A stretch of DNA of 64,000 bases from Flaccisagitta enflata (Eukaryota > Chaetognatha > Sagittoidea > Aphragmophora): the NCBI GenBank assembly GCA_965153355.1, contig OZ231126.1:109306001-109370000 (forward strand), written 5' to 3'. This document shows positions 12,760 through 22,937 of the stretch, piece by piece. A model generated the notes under the pieces. It searched no databases. It was not told where the DNA came from and saw nothing but the letters and a program-made list of their open reading frames with translations. The first letter of the stretch is position 1, and every line of letters starts with the position of its first letter. The translations under genes were made by a program, and so were the position numbers.

Positions 12760-12990
12760 GTGGTGCTCATGCCCATGCCCACATCCATAGAAATGCCCAC
12801 GTTTGCACCTGTATATACCCATGCCCTGTATATGCCCTTGGAAGTACATGCCCGTGTCTCGTGCCAGTACCCATGTTTGTGCCCATTTGAGTGTTTAAGT
12901 TTATGCCCGCGCAATTGCCTGTGCCCGTGCCCATTACAAGTGCCCAATGCCCGTGCCTATTGTAAATGCCCGAGTACATGCTTGTGCTCA
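12760..12990. repeat. TGCCCATGCCC-type minisatellite
   Basis: Imperfect short repeats of GTGCCCGTGCCCAT and ATGCCC, lying inside what I read as the first capsid-gene intron. Confidence 0.6.
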
Positions 12991-13037
12991 TCCACAAATG
13001 TTTTGTTGGTGTATGATTGTGATTTTTATTTGTATAG

Positions 13038-14699
13038 GTGTTTGAGGACGATCGCATAACAGATCATTTGTTGTTTTTGCGTCTCATGCTGGAGTTCACT
13101 GAACAAGAACGACAGACAGAATTCCATACTATGGCTTACCGAAAAGACACGGATGGTAACAGCGACTCATGTGAAACCGAACAAGACGGATTTTGTGTAT
13201 GTAATTGTAAGTGATTTTTGGTATTTTAGGTATTTTCGGTATTTTCGGTATTTTCGGTATTGGTACCAATTTCGAGTCACATTGTAACAGTAAAGTTATA
13301 TATGATATGTTACGCTAATTGACTCTAATAAATGTACTTTAGGCGGGCGCTGTTTTTGCAATCTCTTTTTCATCGATGGAATGGGATCTGAACTTTGTGG
13401 TCTGAAGGATTACGATGCCATCGTCACTGATGGGAAAAAACAAAGTGCCGCACAAATAAAGGCTACTTTACTTAAAAAAAAAATTTCAACGAAGGTGAAA
13501 AAAGCCAATGAGAGAGAGGGGGATGAGAGAGAGTGTATATTGAAGAGGGTTAGAGGGGTAGGGGTAGGGGTAGGGGTAGGAAAAGTTAATTACATGTAGT
13601 AATAAAAGTTATAACGTTTCAGGTCTTTACGAGCGATCAAAATTGATTCGCAAATGTGCTGAAAGTGAAGGCATGGAATTTTGTGTTCCACTGCGGCTGC
13701 TTAGCCGTTTTTTTGATTTAGGATTTCTGGTACCTCAAAAAAAAATTGTAGGTCAGTGCAATGTATTTAGCCAACCGACCAACCGACCAACTGACCAACC
13801 GACCGACACGGCCAGTCATAGATGCTTTTGTCGCACCTAAATTGTAATGTTTATTTAAAGAGGTCTCACTGGAGATGCACGGTGAAAGAAAGATTTTGAT
13901 AAAGAACACGACAAATGCTGATTATTTGAATTATCGCTTTTGAACGCTCAAGTGGCTCTGCAATATTTCAAATCGGAAACAAATGTACGGACAAGGTGAG
14001 CGTGGCTTTTTGATATATGTAGTAAACTAGTGAACTTTGTCTCATAGAATATGTGTTTGTGATAAAAAACAAGGCCGGATACACGGCTACCCCAGTCGCG
14101 TGTGGGTGGGCAGGGGCCATAATTGAGGTCCCCAGATCATTTTGGCAGGAGCAGTGAAGCCAAAAATCCCAAAAACCCAAAAAAAGTAAAGTGTGACGGA
14201 CGGACGGATGGACGGACCGACGGACCAACAGACCATCAAAGCGGGGTGTAGAGTCGCGTAGCACGCGACTAAAAAATCTGTGTTTGGTGGATTTTTATAT
14301 ATTTTTTAATTGATACAGTATTGATTAATGCCATTTTTGTATTAATTTCACAGTTGGTACGACTTAATAAATTCTGAGAGCATTCGCCGTGTTATTCCTG
14401 TCTCTCATATTAGGTATGTGGATGCAAGTAGACGGATGGACCAATTGATAGACGGACAAGTTGATAGATGGACAGACAGGGGTTGACCATGAACGGATTA
14501 GTTGATAGAGTACAAGTAGTCCTGATTGTCCCTGTAAGTATGGCAGACAGATAGAGGGATTGGCTGCTGGTATGTATTGACATGTTGGCATACTTTTAGG
14601 CATTACACACTTCAAAAAGGATCGTCTCTGTACTTCCTAAACTCGGCTTGTTCATTCCAGCGTATCCCAGACTTGCTGGTGATTTTTTTTTCTGATGAG
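13038..14699 (+). CDS. Polinton major capsid protein (hexon-like), exons 1-6 of an intron-split gene
   Basis: Six exons are read from splice sites and phase: 13038-13206, 13343-13494, 13623-13747, 13863-13995, 14354-14413 and 14600-14699. Donors include GTAAGTGATT and GTGAGCGTGG; acceptors include TACTTTAG, ACGTTTCAG and TTTCACAG. Coding sense resembles the double-jelly-roll capsid of Polintons: EFCVPLRLLSRFFDLGFLV, then SLEMHGERKILI (a beta-strand pair after the IPL-type motif), and QRIPDLLVIFFSDE near the domain end. The capsid would form the virion shell. Two defects are visible: a frame change after a ten-A run in the second exon, and an in-frame TGA in the 13863-13995 exon. Introns are unusual for this family. 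Family identity rests mostly on the last exon and the order of motifs. Confidence 0.62.
13772..13816 (+). mobile_element. GTCCGTCC repeat family fragment in a capsid-gene intron
   Basis: CCAACCGACCAACCGACC repeated and ending ACCGACACGGCC, within the 115-bp intron 13748-13862. Confidence 0.6.
14068..14275 (-). mobile_element. GTCCGTCC/AGTCGCG repeat family, full copy in a capsid-gene intron
   Basis: AACAAGGCCGGATACACGGC at the left, GGGTGGGCAGGGGCC inside, GACGGACGGACGGATGGACG, and the right end TAGAGTCGCGTAGCACGCGA with CTAAAAA. Occupies most of the intron 13996-14353. Confidence 0.85.
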
Positions 14700-14704
14700 G
14701 TGAG

Positions 14705-14900
14705 TTTATAGGTTGACTTTGATCTATTTTCATAGAAATTTGAGGCTAATACCTTGTTCTTATACTTTTGATTGAAAAATATTTTTCATAGAAATTTAAG
14801 CCCAATACCTTGCTCTAATACTTTTGATTGAAAAATATTTTTCATAGAAATTTAAGCCCAATACCTTGTTCTAATACTTTTGACTAAAAAATATTTTCTG
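14705..14900. repeat. ~62-bp tandem repeat in the last capsid-gene intron
   Basis: Three copies of TTTTCATAGAAATTT, AATACCTTGTTC and TACTTTTGATTGAAAAATA in order, between the donor at 14700 and the final exon. Confidence 0.75.
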
Positions 14901-14934
14901 TAAGTAATGGAAAAATGATTGTATTATACGGGAG

Positions 14935-15360
14935 AAATACCTTGGGAATTTCCAAAATCGCTTTGTGTATCAACATGAGGACCTACAACAAATTGAGGTC
15001 TTCAAAAACGGCCAATTGGTTCCTCAGCCCTCTTACTTGAACAACATGGATCTTTCTGATGAAAATTCTTTGGCCAATGACCATTGGTACCGTGAGTTAC
15101 TTCGAAATTTCCCGAAAGCGGTCGACAGTATTTCCAGAGTGAAATTTCAAAAAGAGTTATATTTGTTTTGCTTCCCATTTGAAAGCACTCCGAAGCATTT
15201 GATGAATTCAGACGATGGTTTGAATCTCATTACCTCTGGAACTATTGATTTGCGGCTAAGATTCAAATCTAACCTTACATCAAACAAGATCATTCAAATC
15301 GCTTCCTTTGAAAAATCACTGGTGCTATGCGATGCCTCTGGGAATATTCTTGTTAATTGA
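14935..15360 (+). CDS. Polinton major capsid protein, last exon (C-terminal jelly roll)
   Basis: About 141 residues ending in TAA at 15360. The frame is open from the presumed acceptor (ACGGGAG, weak) at 14934. Recognised by the C-terminal signature of Polinton capsids: a Tyr-containing helix region (HWYRELLRNFPKAVDS), then ELYLFCFPFESTPKHLM, then SGTIDLRLRFKSNLTSNK and the closing strands IIQIASFEKSLVLCDA. In the family these positions read roughly as F-D-L-T-P then G-x-I-x-L-x-L-x-F. The reading frame is intact in this exon and agrees in phase with the exon ending at 14699. A GA microsatellite begins directly after the stop, so the 3' end is unusual. Confidence 0.72.
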   Translation, partial: KYLGNFQNRFVYQHEDLQQIEVFKNGQLVPQPSYLNNMDLSDENSLANDHWYRELLRNFPKAVDSISRVKFQKELYLFCFPFESTPKHLMNSDDGLNLITSGTIDLRLRFKSNLTSNKIIQIASFEKSLVLCDASGNILVN

Positions 15361-15365
15361 ACGTT

Positions 15366-15384
15366 TATGAGAGAGAGAGAGAGT

Positions 15385-15460
<76 letters not shown>
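15366..15460. repeat. GA microsatellite
   Basis: Nearly pure (GA)n immediately downstream of the capsid stop codon. Confidence 0.97.
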
Positions 15461-15462
<2 letters not shown>

Positions 15463-15637
15463 AAAAAAAACAGTTATACATGGAGACAGAAAGAATGACC
15501 GAGTCACTTAGATTGATATGCATTCCCCCCCCCCCCCATTTGCCTATGATTTGTAAAGCTGCATTGTGAATGTTTATACCGATAGTAGATGTATTGAAAT
15601 TTGTTTTTGTGTAGTTTTGCCTTGCCAGTTACCTGAG

Positions 15638-15886
15638 ATGGCTAAGGTACAGAGAAATAAAAAAGGACAATTTGTGCGAGACAAGACTCTCCATGGAACG
15701 CGAAGGCAAAAGAGACGCCGCAGACGACGAAAATCTCGAAGGTCGAAGCGAGGACGAAGGAGAAAACGTGGGCTTTTGTCGGCGACAAAGTCGAGAAGAA
15801 GAAGAAGGAGATGCCGGAGCTCTGGGTGCGATGGAATTCCGAGTTGTTTAGTAGTGATGGCCAAGAGAAGGCTGAAATCAAAGTAA
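15638..15886 (+). CDS. very basic core-like protein
   Basis: 82 residues from the ATG at 15638, about half Arg or Lys, with the clusters RRQKRRRRRRKSRRSKRGR and KSRRRRRRCRS, and ending KRRLKSK. It lies between the capsid and polymerase genes on the same strand. Adenovirus core proteins and Polinton small basic proteins have this composition and condense DNA in the virion; that role is an inference from composition and place. Little else can be said: no fold is recognisable, and the Arg run comes from GA-rich codons (AGA, CGA, AGG) that could partly reflect low-complexity DNA. The frame is intact and the start is the first ATG after a TTTGTGTAG that could be a splice acceptor. Confidence 0.5.
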   Translation: MAKVQRNKKGQFVRDKTLHGTRRQKRRRRRRKSRRSKRGRRRKRGLLSATKSRRRRRRCRSSGCDGIPSCLVVMAKRRLKSK

Positions 15887-15887
15887 A

Positions 15888-15980
15888 ATGATTTTCTACT
15901 CTAAAGGAAATCTTTTGGCGACAATTCTATGTACGAAAGGCGAAGAAAGTTCCGACGATTTGAGGGTTATTTGTGACTAA
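15888..15980 (+). CDS. tiny open frame after the basic protein
   Basis: 30 codons from the ATG two bases past the previous stop, encoding a mixed hydrophobic and acidic peptide (ILCTKGEESSDDLRVI). No family recognised; could be chance or the end of the preceding gene in another frame. Confidence 0.2.
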   Translation: MIFYSKGNLLATILCTKGEESSDDLRVICD

Positions 15981-16391
15981 TAACTATTGCCATGAAAAGA
16001 CAGAGACCATATCATCAGTTTAAATCATCAACTACTGCGCCCTGTCACGCTGTCATAATTGCACCGCGCCAAATTGCAGTGTTTTACAGTGGTTTGCTGT
16101 AATGAAAATTGTAAAAAATTGGTCTATATTATGGATCGTGATTTTAACTGAATAATGAATGTTATTAATTAACTATTTGTAACAGAAAATTACCAAAAAA
16201 TCAGTTACGCATTTGAAAGACATTTATCAGTGGTACTGAAACTGTGGCAATTACCTGCTCTTGTTCTTTGCGTTGCTTGGAATTGGAAAATGTAGGAGTG
16301 GAAATAGTGTAAGCGTGGCACCACTGCCTTGGATGCGAAGAGTGACATTTCCAGATAAACTTAAATCTAGAGGCTGAACTCAACACCAAAA

Positions 16392-18533
16392 ATGAGTGGT
16401 TTAAGTTACGTTGAAATTAACAATGCGATAGTCAGGGATTTGGACAGTACTGTCGCTGGAAATGACTATTGTGACGAATTAAGACGGGTTGTTGAAGCCA
16501 ACTGGAACACTGTGAGAAATCAAATAACGGTTAATCCCAACATGATGGTAAGCGAATTTAATTTTCGCCTGTCAAGTAATCGCCCGCTTAGTGATGCCCA
16601 TGTCCGTAACTGGTGGCCGTCCCCCCTACATGTTTCAAACTACCTCATAGAATTTGTGAGAGGGGTTTTATACCACTATTATGTGAGATTGAGGAGATCA
16701 GTAAGAATTCAGTTTAGTCCAAACATGGCGATTATCTCAACTACTGGGGGGCCTAGTAACTTCATTTGGGCTTCCCGCAGTAATTGGGGGATTTTAGGCC
16801 AATCCTATCTCATACATGACATTCAAACATTTAATCATTTCATTGATGTTATTCTCAAAAATGAGGATTTGCAACAAGCCATGTTAGCAAGTTTATCGAG
16901 TTTAAGCAGTAAATATAGTGATGGCTTTTTGGCTCCGCTTTCACTGACATTTCATCTAACAAGTGTGCCCTCCAAGATATTTGGCAACAATGGAAGATGT
17001 TTAAGTGAGCATAAATGTACTGGTGGTAGTTGTGACAGGAATGCATGTGTGTGGCTTGCATTAAGCAGTATTTTTGACGTGGACAAATGTGGAAATGCAA
17101 AAAGGAGGAGTTCAGAAATGGGGAAAGGAAAAGGAACTGGGAAAAGAACAAAAGTTAACAGAAGAAGAGCAAAAAAGTTAAAGAAAGAGTTTTTGGCATG
17201 GCTGAAAAAAAGAGGAAAGAAAAAAGACATTCTTTCGGAGAAAATTGGTCATTTGGGATTACCAGAAAGATACTTAGGCGAATTGGAAAAATTCTTAGGT
17301 CATTCCATGATTTTGCTAAGTGAAAAAACCATGAATATGAGAAAGGTTGCCAATGACACAGTATTAAAAACTACAAAATATCAAAGATACTTCTCTTCAA
17401 AGAATGTGTCAAACAATGACTACGGGAATTTCATTTATCTGTTAACCAAAAATGAAAATCACGTGCAGACAGTGCTAAACTTACAGAAATATTCCCGAAA
17501 ATTTGTATGTTCAAAATGTACAAGGTGTTTTTCTAGTAGTAATATGCTAGAATATCATCACAAGTTCAAAGTATGTGAAAAAAAGCGCTTTGTTGCTGAG
17601 CAGCAAGTGAATTTTCCCTATTCCGCGGAAAAAATTGTGTCAGAAACGGCTGAATTTGAACATTTGAGCATTTGCAAGGATACCAAGTACACTCATTGCT
17701 TAATTAATGTTGAAAAGGACTCATCAGTGAGTTTGACGATGCAGATTGATTTGAAAGGCACTGATCAAATGTTGATGTCAAAGAGATTTGAAAGTTTAGG
17801 GGAATGTGCCTCATTTATCATGAAATTCTCAGCAAAATGTGCCCTATGGGTGTTAGGAGAAAGACTAGTGTTGCACTTTGACTCATTACAAAAAATAGAA
17901 ACAGCATTGAGCAGTTATGAAAATTGCGACCCGGAAGCAATTGATAGGAGCAAATTGAAGCATCTGCAGATGGTTAAAACTGAAATTGTTAAATATTTGA
18001 GCAAATATGACATTTATTTGTCAGTTGGGCAGGAAGACCCCAAAATAGTGAGCAATTTTATGTTTGAACTGTTGTCAAAGCTCAGCGATGGTCGAGAATG
18101 TGAAACCATACATGTCAAGTTTGATCAAAATGTGCTACAATTTGTCGCTGTAGACCAATTTCCTCTGAATTTTATACTGTTAAATAAATTTGGAGCAACA
18201 TTTCAAGGGAATAGAGCGACTCCAGACATGTTGGCACATTTCAAAGATACTGTGAGTTTGTTCAAAAGTGAATTTGGACTGAATATTGTGGGTCAAAGAA
18301 ATTCAACTCAGATCGGTAGGCTTTTAATGGCCAGTACATTAGATGAAGGCATGAGAAATGCCCTGTTCTCTCCGCCCTTGGCTTTTTCTCATGAAATATA
18401 CGAAGCATTCGTTTCATACGGAGTATTAAATGCCAAAAAAAGCATTTGTCATGATCAAGGATTTATGAAAGGAGCAATGAATGTCGATTTCGAAAAGTTT
18501 TATGGCCATTTAGTATTAAAAAAAAAATGCTAA
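16392..18533 (+). pseudogene. protein-primed family B DNA polymerase, N-terminal frame through motif A
   Basis: First and largest of three frames of a Polinton-type PolB, which copies the element using a protein primer. 713 residues, ATG at 16392. Marks: a basic stretch at ~240-275 (KGKGTGKRTKVNRRRAKK); a zinc finger at ~371-396 with C-x2-C, H and C spacing (CSKCTRCFSSSNMLEYHHK); and near the end NVDFEKFYGHLV, which fits polymerase motif A (family D-x-x-S-L-Y-P) with the catalytic Asp. I see no clear DxE of exonuclease motif I, so proofreading may be lost or too diverged to spot. The frame ends in a stop just after a ten-A run, where a length change is easy. Downstream frames continue the same protein. 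Confidence 0.72.
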
Positions 18534-18890
18534 TTGGATTTTGGTTGGACTGCCGCAAATGTACGTGAGAAAAGGAACAACATATGTCACAAAACGGAGT
18601 TGAAAGCGTCACACATTTTTATAGAGTTTTGTTGTGACGCTGTGTTTTCAATATCTCATTTAAATGGACGAGAAAAAATGAGATACGGAATGCTATTCGA
18701 TGCTATTCTTAACATCGAAGGGAACGAAGTGTTCTATGAAGCCGACGGGTGCTTTTGGCATAGTTGCCCGAAATTATGCCATTTGAGTGAAGCTAATGTG
18801 ATCAAAGGTCACAAACTGCGCTGTGACGCATGCAGAACTGACGAAATGGTTGGCGATGGTAGCGCTCACTTGAAATTCTTAAAGCCTTGA
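18534..18890 (+). pseudogene. polymerase continuation: Vsr-like endonuclease-type segment
   Basis: Second frame of the polymerase, open directly after the first. It contains GNEVFYEADGCFWHSC followed by further Cys (a CxxC in RCDACRTD). This matches the D-G-x-x-W-H-x-C pattern of the Vsr/PD-(D/E)xK-like endonuclease domain embedded in many protein-primed polymerases of eukaryotic elements. Around 18540-18600 coding sense seems to switch frame twice. It ends at a TGA ten bases before the third frame. In relatives I recall this domain lying before motif A; here it follows the segment I read as motif A, see findings. Confidence 0.65.
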
Positions 18891-18899
18891 CTCTGGAAA

Positions 18900-20273
18900 A
18901 TGAAAACAAATGAACAAAGAGATTCGGTCCACGCTCTGAAGAAAAACGTCACCTATGATGAAGATTACAAAAACACGTTAGAAAAGGCGGCACTTATGTA
19001 TAAAAGAAGCGGAAAAAGGATTGTAAGCGTATCCGAATGCCAAATGCTGTCTTTTTGGCATAAAAGTACTGGAGCATTTATGGACAGTCTAAAACTGCCA
19101 TGCAAATTCAACTGTCGTGATATACAGTTGTCAACACTTTTGGAGCAGATAACCATGCAAAATTTCCCTCTGCTGAGATATGGAGCATTGACTCATGATA
19201 AGGTGATAACTGCAATCAAACATGGAGATTTGAATGGCTTTGTGAAATGCACCACAGTTGCAGGAGACAAAACAAGGCATAACTTAGGTGCTTTGAAACC
19301 TTTTTTTTACAAAAAAGATGGTATTTCAGAGACTAGTTATGACGTGAAGGACAAAATTGTCTCAACTCTCATTTTGAGGGAAATGCTAACCAATGAATTA
19401 ACTAGTGATTTCTCAATTACTGCTATCACTGAAATCATCAAATATCGTGTCTCAGCATCAAACCCCTTTCATACACTGGAGGCGCCAGTGTTTAACGCTT
19501 TCAAAAATTATAAGCAATGCACTGGGTTTATTCAAATACTCAAAGGAAGTTTAAATTCTGCTATTGGAGCGTTTGGCATATCTGGACATAAGCATAAAAA
19601 CAGCTATCTAATGAATGAAAACGATATAAAATGCATACAGGATCTGCATAATCTCTCTCATGGCACTCAGGTCAATGCAGAGAAAAGACTTTTCCATTTT
19701 GCAAGTTCATCGAGGATTTGTAACCTTAAACAATTGCACATGGCCATGATATCAAATGGAATCTCGATATTTATGAATTTCTTTTTAATGTGGAATTCTT
19801 ATTTTCTTGGTCAGGGAGTGCGTTTCAATACCGATGGTTTTTTAACTATGTTTAACCGAGCCTTCACTCCAGAAACACTATCTTCTAGTACATTAACTAG
19901 TGTATTGCTAGATTACCATTTAAAAGTAACTATGAATACAGAGGAAGCTAATAGGTATTTTAAATGGAAAAAAAAGTTTTTTATCGCTTTGGGTGTGTGT
20001 CCGGAACACGAAAAAGAGTATTTGAATACCTTAGCTAATGGTGATATGTTTAAACAACGTACGTGCTGCATTAATTACATGTCTAATGGTCTTGATTTTC
20101 CTGTGAAATTGGAGTTTCTTGGAAATGTATCAGTCGTGACCTCAGTCAATAAACTTTCCGTATTCAATAGCTATAAAAATGAGTATTTCATAAAGTGTAG
20201 TGGTAGCACTGATGACTTTTTGTCAAACATTCACATGTACAGTTATGATCAGTTGAATGAAAAACTCTTTTAA
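18900..20273 (+). pseudogene. polymerase continuation: palm motifs B and C to the C-terminus
   Basis: Third frame, 457 residues. It opens with the tail of the endonuclease-like segment (RSGKRIVSVSECQMLSFW, family pattern G-Y-x-V-x-x-W-E-C-E). It continues through GFVKCTTV and ALKPFFYKK, then ILKGSLNSAIGAFG, which fits motif B (K-x3-N-S-x-Y-G, here with Ala-Ile in place of the usual Tyr region). Then comes VRFNTDGFLTMF, which fits motif C (usual D-T-D-S, here N-T-D-G). If that reading is right, one of the two metal-binding Asp of motif C is Asn, so this copy is probably inactive. An AATAAA at about 20356 is a plausible poly(A) signal. Confidence 0.68.
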
Positions 20274-20572
20274 TTTAAATCTATTTATTAATATTTATTT
20301 TATTTATTGAAATTAGGTAAAGCGATCGTGACAATAATGTAAAGGAGCAAAGCAGAATAAATGACAATGACACATTTGGGCCAATGACAAAAGAACAAAG
20401 GAAACGGATGAATAAAGTAACTAAAGAGTCGTCGAGGGACTGCAATTGAGACAATGTTAAGCTTGGAAGATGCAAAAGTTATCTTGTCCAGGGATAACCA
20501 TGAAGAAGCTAAAACAGTGCCCAATAAGTAAATTTTTAGACTATGTGTCGCCCGGGGTTACGGGATTTGATT

Positions 20573-20627
20573 TCAGGGCAGATCCTGGATCGTGTCTTGC
20601 CCGGGGATGACGGGATCCGGACGGTCA
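20573..20627 (-). CDS. probable last exon of the SF3 helicase gene
   Basis: From the acceptor CAATTAAG at 20628 the frame matches the phase of the exon ending at 21110 and encodes a short Pro/Asp-rich tail (RPDPVIPGQDTIQDLP) with a TGA at 20573. It overlaps one of two neighbouring copies of a GCCCGGGG/GACGGGATC motif (20545-20565 and 20598-20620), so it could also be repeat sequence read through by chance. Confidence 0.4.
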
Positions 20628-20815
20628 CTTAATTGGAAGTGACGAAGCCAAAGCCCAACCCAGTGGGCAGGGGTGATGATTATCGGCGCTGGCAAAATGT
20701 AACTGTATAGGAGGAAAAAGTAGGGGGGGGGGCGCTTAAAATAAAGTGAATGAAAAAGAAATGATTGGATAGACCAACCTATTGATAGCAAATGATGCAG
20801 AAAAGAGGTCTCTTT

Positions 20816-20975
20816 TTAGTCGCGTACACGCGACTCTACAACCAGCTATGTCCGTTGGTTGGTTGGTCCGTCGGTAAGCTTTAGTTGTAATTGATGTTAT
20901 GGACGGTTTGCCTTTTTTATCACTGCCCCTGCCCACCACATGCGACTTCAGTAGCCGTGTATACGGCCTTTTTGA
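20816..20975 (+). mobile_element. GTCCGTCC/AGTCGCG repeat family, full copy in a helicase-gene intron
   Basis: TTTTTAGTCGCGTACACGCG at 20813-20832, GGTTGGTTGGTCCGTCGG, CACTGCCCCTGCCCACC and GCCGTGTATACGGCCTTTTT. The first 18 bases of the AGTCGCG end are almost self-complementary. Confidence 0.85.
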
Positions 20976-21109
20976 TAAGTGATGCCAATAGTTAGTTGTA
21001 AGTTGCATGCAAAAGGTATAGAGTCATTTTTAATAATTTAGATTAACTTGGGTGATTCATAACAATTTAGAGTGATTTAGAATGACTCAGAATGGCCTAA
21101 AATAATTAC

Positions 21110-22743
21110 CTGAAAGGCCGGTTTGGGGGTATTTCGTATTTTGCCTTGAGCCGTGCAATTTGCTGAGGGGTCGCGGCCTCGATTTGCTCCTTACTTTCCG
21201 TGACCACGGGGGTAGACATTTGGAACTCGAAACATCTGTAAAGTAATGCGGGGCGACATTTGGTACAGATCAATGAGTAAGGGAGACTGAATATGAAATT
21301 CATTTACGTGCCATCCGTTTAATTTGTCCATCCGTCCGTCTGACTGTGTGACATAACCTCTATTGTGCATATTATGAAATAATTACCTTGAACGCAAAGC
21401 GTTGAGGTTTCTTTGGTCCCCTGCGGACACGTAGCCGCTCAATTCGTCATTGCTTGTCACCCAAATGTGATAGGGGGTGGTTCTCATCGCCGCCAATTTC
21501 CCTTTTTTGTTTATTACTGTGGGAGAACCCTCGAACATGAGCTTGAGCGAAGAAATCGGCAAAAAACCCGTCTTGAGCTCCTAAGGGAAGGGACGCGGGG
21601 TTACATTTATAATTACATGGGCATGGGCAATGGTAGTAATGATTTTTGATTACGGACACGCGACTCTACATTTTACCATGTTGGTTGTTAGGGCTGTGAG
21701 TCTGTCCGTTCAAAAAATTGTCACATTTAAATTGTTTTTTTTTTATTACTGCTCCTGCCCAGTCGTCCGTGTGTCCGGCCCAGTCGTCTGTGTATCCGGC
21801 CTTGTATTTCTATAAACCTATGTTATAGTATCGAAACATTGCAAATGTTGAAAGGATGAAAGCAATGAAAGCATAAAGCATAAGAGTTGAAAGCATAAGC
21901 AGAAGCATAAAGCATGAGTAAGAGCTAAAGGCATAAAGATTAAGAGCTAAAAGTAAAAAAGCATAAAAGCAATAAACTAACCTCGGCAAAGACGATATGG
22001 CACAGCTCGTCTAACCTCTCGAGGAAGAAGTTCGCGCTGAAAATTAGAAGAAAAAAAAAATTTGTTTAGTGATTTGGGCATAACGGCATAATGGGCAGGG
22101 GTGGGTACGGCACAATGGGCAGGGGAGGGTACTTCAATTTGAGAATATGTGAAGATTTGGTTGATCAATAACTCACCTTTCATGGTTTGGATAACAAAGA
22201 TAAATGCTTTCAAGGAGACATTTGCTGACGAAGCTTTTCTGTATGGGGAAAGGGATGGGTAGGGGCAGTGATATGGATGGGTTGGAATGAAAGAAAAAAA
22301 AACAGGGAAAAAATAATTATGAACGTGTATTTAGTTTTTATCTCTTTTATTTTGCGTTTTTTCTTGTTCTTTCTTTCTTTCTTTCTTTCTACATTATGTA
22401 TTTGTTTGTTTGTTTGTCTGTTTGTTTTTTTTTTTTTGTTTGTTTGTTTGTTTTTCATACCCCAGAATTCGAGCTCCCATAGAAGAAAGCGCAGTTACGC
22501 TTGGCCAATGATGGGTCGTTGTTCACTCCAGAGAAGTCTAAAAAGTTGTGGAGCCAACGAAGAAATTTCTTGATATCGAAATGATGTTTCCGCAAGAAAT
22601 TGGCCAACCAGCGAACTGCCAAATCGAAAGTGGTTTGTAGCGGTTCGTAGTCGCCCTGGATTCGCCCGGCTTCTCTGTTCCTTTCGTAATCGCGCTTGTG
22701 CGCCCTTTTGGCCTTGTCGTTGGCCGTGATGATGTGTTGATGC
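21110..22743 (-). CDS. SF3 helicase domain, five exons
   Basis: Five exons, all consistent in phase: 22461-22743, 22177-22238, 21982-22036, 21387-21580 and 21110-21235. Donors include GTGAGTTATT and GTTAGTTTAT; acceptors CCATACAG, ATTTTCAG, CCCTTAG and TTTACAG. The product is a superfamily 3 helicase as in parvovirus NS1, papillomavirus E1 and similar replication initiators. The Walker A loop is split by an intron: FFYGSSNSG closes one exon and KSFVSKCLL opens the next. Walker B follows in FLERLDELCHIVFAE, motif C in HIWVTSNDEL with the sensor Asn, and an Arg-rich finger segment at the junction into CFEFQMST. An upstream Trp-rich helix (VRWLANFLRKHHFDIKK) fits the segment before Walker A. It would unwind DNA for replication in the nucleus. 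No break in these exons; it faces the polymerase gene tail to tail. Confidence 0.75.
21648..21815 (+). mobile_element. GTCCGTCC/AGTCGCG repeat family copy in a helicase-gene intron
   Basis: GATTACGGACACGCGACTCT at the left, CTGCTCCTGCCCAGTCGTCC and TGTATCCGGCCTTGTATT at the right, within the intron 21581-21981. Confidence 0.8.
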
Positions 22744-22937
22744 CTAATAATTGACATGACAAAAAAAAATGCGATGAAGTAAACAATGCCAGGTACATGG
22801 CAAACCAGATTCGGATGATTGGTAGGGATAGTAATGCAAAACCCATTTGGATTCAAAAACAGTGACGGACCAACGGACCGGCCGACACAGCATGATGCAG
22901 ATGAGTGGTTTATTTATTATGGAAATACAATTTATAC

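Noticed and set aside
12757-13059. Cys-Pro-rich protein frame
   Set aside because: Produced by the TGCCCATGCCC minisatellite; it overlaps the real exon starting at 13038 in another frame.
20813-20832. The self-complementary AGTCGCGTACACGCGACT end as a tRNA or terminator hairpin
   Set aside because: It recurs as the end of a dispersed repeat in many places and has no tRNA fold or T-run context of its own.
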